From assembly GCF_021404305.1 (NCBI RefSeq), contig NZ_JABFTX010000004.1, forward strand, positions 124,001-188,000: a DNA stretch of 64,000 bases, in the 5' to 3' direction. Under the pieces are notes generated by a model that saw nothing but the letters and a program-made list of their open reading frames with translations, searched no databases and was not told where the DNA came from. The number at the start of each line of letters is the position of its first letter. Position 1 is the first letter of the stretch. Of the stretch, positions 62,737 through 64,000 are shown piece by piece. The DNA comes from Billgrantia ethanolica. Lineage in GTDB: Bacteria; Pseudomonadota; Gammaproteobacteria; Pseudomonadales; Halomonadaceae. A program made the position numbers and the translations under genes.

Positions 62737-63243
62737 TCACTTGATCTCGAGCTTGCGTCGGTGGGACTCCTTGACTTTGGGCAGCTTCAGTAAGAGCAGC
62801 CCATTTTCGAAGCTGGCCTCGGCCCTGTCGGCATCGACATCGCAGGGCAGCGGAATCGTACGTGCGACCTTGCCACGGGTGATTTCGCAGCGATAGAACT
62901 CACCCTTCTCTTCCTTGAGTTCCTTATGACTTTCCCCCTGGATCGTCACGCTATTGCCGTTAAGTGAGACGTCCAGATCCTCGCGCGCCATGCCGGGTAG
63001 CTCGGCACGGATAACCACTTCCGCATCCCGATCGATGACGTCGACCTTAGGCAGCCGCGAACCCGCGGCGGCGAGCCGATCGAACAACGGATTTTCCCAA
63101 CGCAACGGATGCATCCAGTCGCGTTCGAGAAAGCGGTCAAACATACGGTCAAGCTCACGGAACGGACTCGCTTCCTGAGGTGGAGTCGCTGACGGCACTT
63201 CACTAACGGTGGGTCTGATTTCCTTTACGCTCTTCTTGGACAT
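62737..63243 (-). CDS. Small heat-shock protein (Hsp20)
   Basis: A 168-residue alpha-crystallin-type chaperone that holds unfolding proteins. The core domain begins near residue 70 (LPKVDVIDRDAEVVIRAELPG), with the family's IxI-like tail motif LPKVKESHRRKLEIK at the C-terminus. The N-terminal arm of about 70 residues carries a hydrophobic helix (FRELDRMFDRFLERDW). ATG 63243 has AGGAG eight bases upstream; longer frames do not. A perfect FNR box 140 bp upstream suggests anaerobic induction. Confidence 0.92.
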   Translation of the reverse strand: MSKKSVKEIRPTVSEVPSATPPQEASPFRELDRMFDRFLERDWMHPLRWENPLFDRLAAAGSRLPKVDVIDRDAEVVIRAELPGMAREDLDVSLNGNSVTIQGESHKELKEEKGEFYRCEITRGKVARTIPLPCDVDADRAEASFENGLLLLKLPKVKESHRRKLEIK

Positions 63244-63376
63244 GGCACTGGCTCCTGTTGGCGAATCCAGACGTCTGCTGAGGTCGGATTCCTGTTTTGT
63301 GCCCATCACGTCAATGGGCCCACTAAGCAACGAGCACCTTGCATTGAAAAGCTAGGACGGATTCGTCCCGGGCAAG

Positions 63377-63390
63377 TTGATGGAAATCAA
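63377..63390 (-). promoter_or_regulatory. Perfect FNR/ANR box in the hsp20 upstream region
   Basis: TTGATGGAAATCAA fits TTGAT-N4-ATCAA exactly. For the minus-strand hsp20 gene a TAGCTT element lies at the position expected of a -10 when the box is at -41.5, and that match is better than on the plus strand. It could also serve the divergent 63625 gene. Confidence 0.8.
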
Positions 63391-63405
63391 GATTGCGGAT
63401 ACTAC

Positions 63406-63447
63406 CTTCTGCATGAACCATGCCTACTTCTGCATGAACCATGCCTA
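63406..63447. repeat. Perfect tandem duplication of a 21-bp unit
   Basis: Two exact copies of a 21-bp unit starting CTTCTGCATGAACC and ending ATGCCTA lie side by side, 16 bp from the FNR box. No protein-coding role is visible. Confidence 0.85.
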
Positions 63448-63624
63448 GGCGAGTCCGCTTGAGAGCTGTACTGATCACCGTCAAGACGCACACACCCAAA
63501 CGGCTCCGCATTGATCCAAGGCAAGGACAGCCAGCACCTTGCGAGGCATAGTGTCGATAACGGGCATTCAAAATACTCATTAACTTCGACACACCGCGTC
63601 GACACACACCCACGGGAGGGAGCG

Positions 63625-64000
63625 ATGTCCACCATCTCGTACGCCAATACGCCAACCGGCACGGCCGCAGCGCCGCTCGATACGCGAGGCAGGGCTCTGG
63701 CCGCCGTCGTCTACGTGCTCTACCTGGGCAGCATCATGGCGGTGGTCACCGCACCCATCGGCGTGCTGCTCGCCCACCTACGCCGTCGCCGCAATGCGGA
63801 ATGGGTGGAGAGCCACTTGCTGTTCCAGGTCCGCACCTTCTGGCTCGGTGCCCTGGCCGGTGCCGCGGTGCTGGCCGCCTGGTACCTGCTGGGCCTGCTC
63901 GGTGCGCCCTCCTGGGCTTCCTGGGTGCTGGGCTACGGCTTCTTCACCGCCTGCCTGGCCTGGACCATCGGCCGCAGCGGCGTGGGGATCAACCGCCTGC
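63625..64000 (+). CDS. Small membrane protein, DUF4870-like (3' end outside window)
   Basis: The first 125 residues of a membrane protein; the frame is still open at the window end. After a Thr/Ala-rich start of about 22 residues there are hydrophobic segments at about 25-50, 70-92 and 95-112. The loop HLLFQVRTFWLG between the first two segments resembles the H-x3-Q-x2-TFW pattern of DUF4870/Tic20-like proteins. The start ATG has GGGAGGG five to eight bases upstream. Divergent from hsp20; a role in stress at the membrane is only contextual. Confidence 0.75.
   Translation, partial: MSTISYANTPTGTAAAPLDTRGRALAAVVYVLYLGSIMAVVTAPIGVLLAHLRRRRNAEWVESHLLFQVRTFWLGALAGAAVLAAWYLLGLLGAPSWASWVLGYGFFTACLAWTIGRSGVGINRL

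Larger units (their letters stand above)
63244..63624. other. Divergent intergenic region between hsp20 and the membrane-protein gene
   Basis: 381 bp without a supported gene. It contains the perfect FNR box and the 21-bp tandem duplication. The stretch 63450-63620 shows no further motif that I can support. Confidence 0.7.

Noticed and set aside
1..64000. CRISPR arrays, insertion sequences, prophage, rRNA or tRNA genes
   Set aside because: Reading both strands gave no repeat-spacer series, transposase, integrase or structural RNA that I could support.

Overview
The window is GC-rich, densely packed gammaproteobacterial chromosome. Gene content and order (glyA-soxBDAG-purU, narGHJI with a parvulin and Mo-cofactor genes, ANR/DNR-type regulators, several betaine- and choline-type transport families, a Zur-linked dksA2/COG0523 pair) resemble Halomonas/Pseudomonas relatives, and a halophilic or halotolerant Halomonadaceae member is the best guess. 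That assignment is inference; no rRNA, tRNA, CRISPR array, insertion sequence or prophage was seen. About 48 protein genes are supported, two of them cut by the window ends.

Layout. 1-4.6 kb: end of a peptide/nickel-type ABC importer operon (binding protein, two permeases, fused double ATPase). 4.7-6.0 kb: a D,D-carboxypeptidase with a SPOR domain. 6.2-7.9 kb: a two-gene zinc-starvation operon (zinc-independent dksA2 and a COG0523 GTPase) behind a Zur box. 7.9-8.7 kb: an orphan hcp gene with a candidate sigma-54 promoter and three upstream 16-bp repeats. 8.8-12.6 kb: a LysR regulator and a TonB-dependent siderophore receptor, each with a Fur-like box, then a small lipoprotein. 12.6-19.1 kb: a TauE/SafE permease and a complete dppABCDF-type importer. 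19.3-25.8 kb: a thioesterase, a dimethylglycine/N-methyl demethylase-like flavoenzyme, a TetR regulator, a prolyl oligopeptidase and purU, with a MITE-like repeat between the flavoenzyme and the TetR gene.

25.8-41 kb is an N-methyl-amine and creatinine catabolic region. Creatininase and creatinase turn creatinine into sarcosine and urea. The heterotetrameric sarcosine oxidase (soxBDAG) converts sarcosine to glycine, hydrogen peroxide and methylene-THF. GlyA makes serine, and PurU releases surplus one-carbon units as formate. Nearby are a BCCT carrier, a sodium:solute symporter with a previously uncounted 40-residue membrane protein, a LysR regulator and a GbdR/SouR-type AraC regulator.

41-64 kb is an anaerobic nitrate-respiration region. 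On the minus strand, an MFS carrier and narGHJI are followed by a parvulin, moaB, moeA, a Crp/Fnr regulator, a DGC-domain protein and moaA. On the plus strand lie narXL, a nitrate/nitrite antiporter (narK), a universal stress protein, a second NarK-type carrier and an oxygen-sensing ANR/FNR regulator with its four cluster cysteines. NarL heptamers and an ANR-like box precede narK. A perfect FNR box lies upstream of a small-heat-shock/host-attachment gene pair. The window ends inside a small membrane-protein gene.
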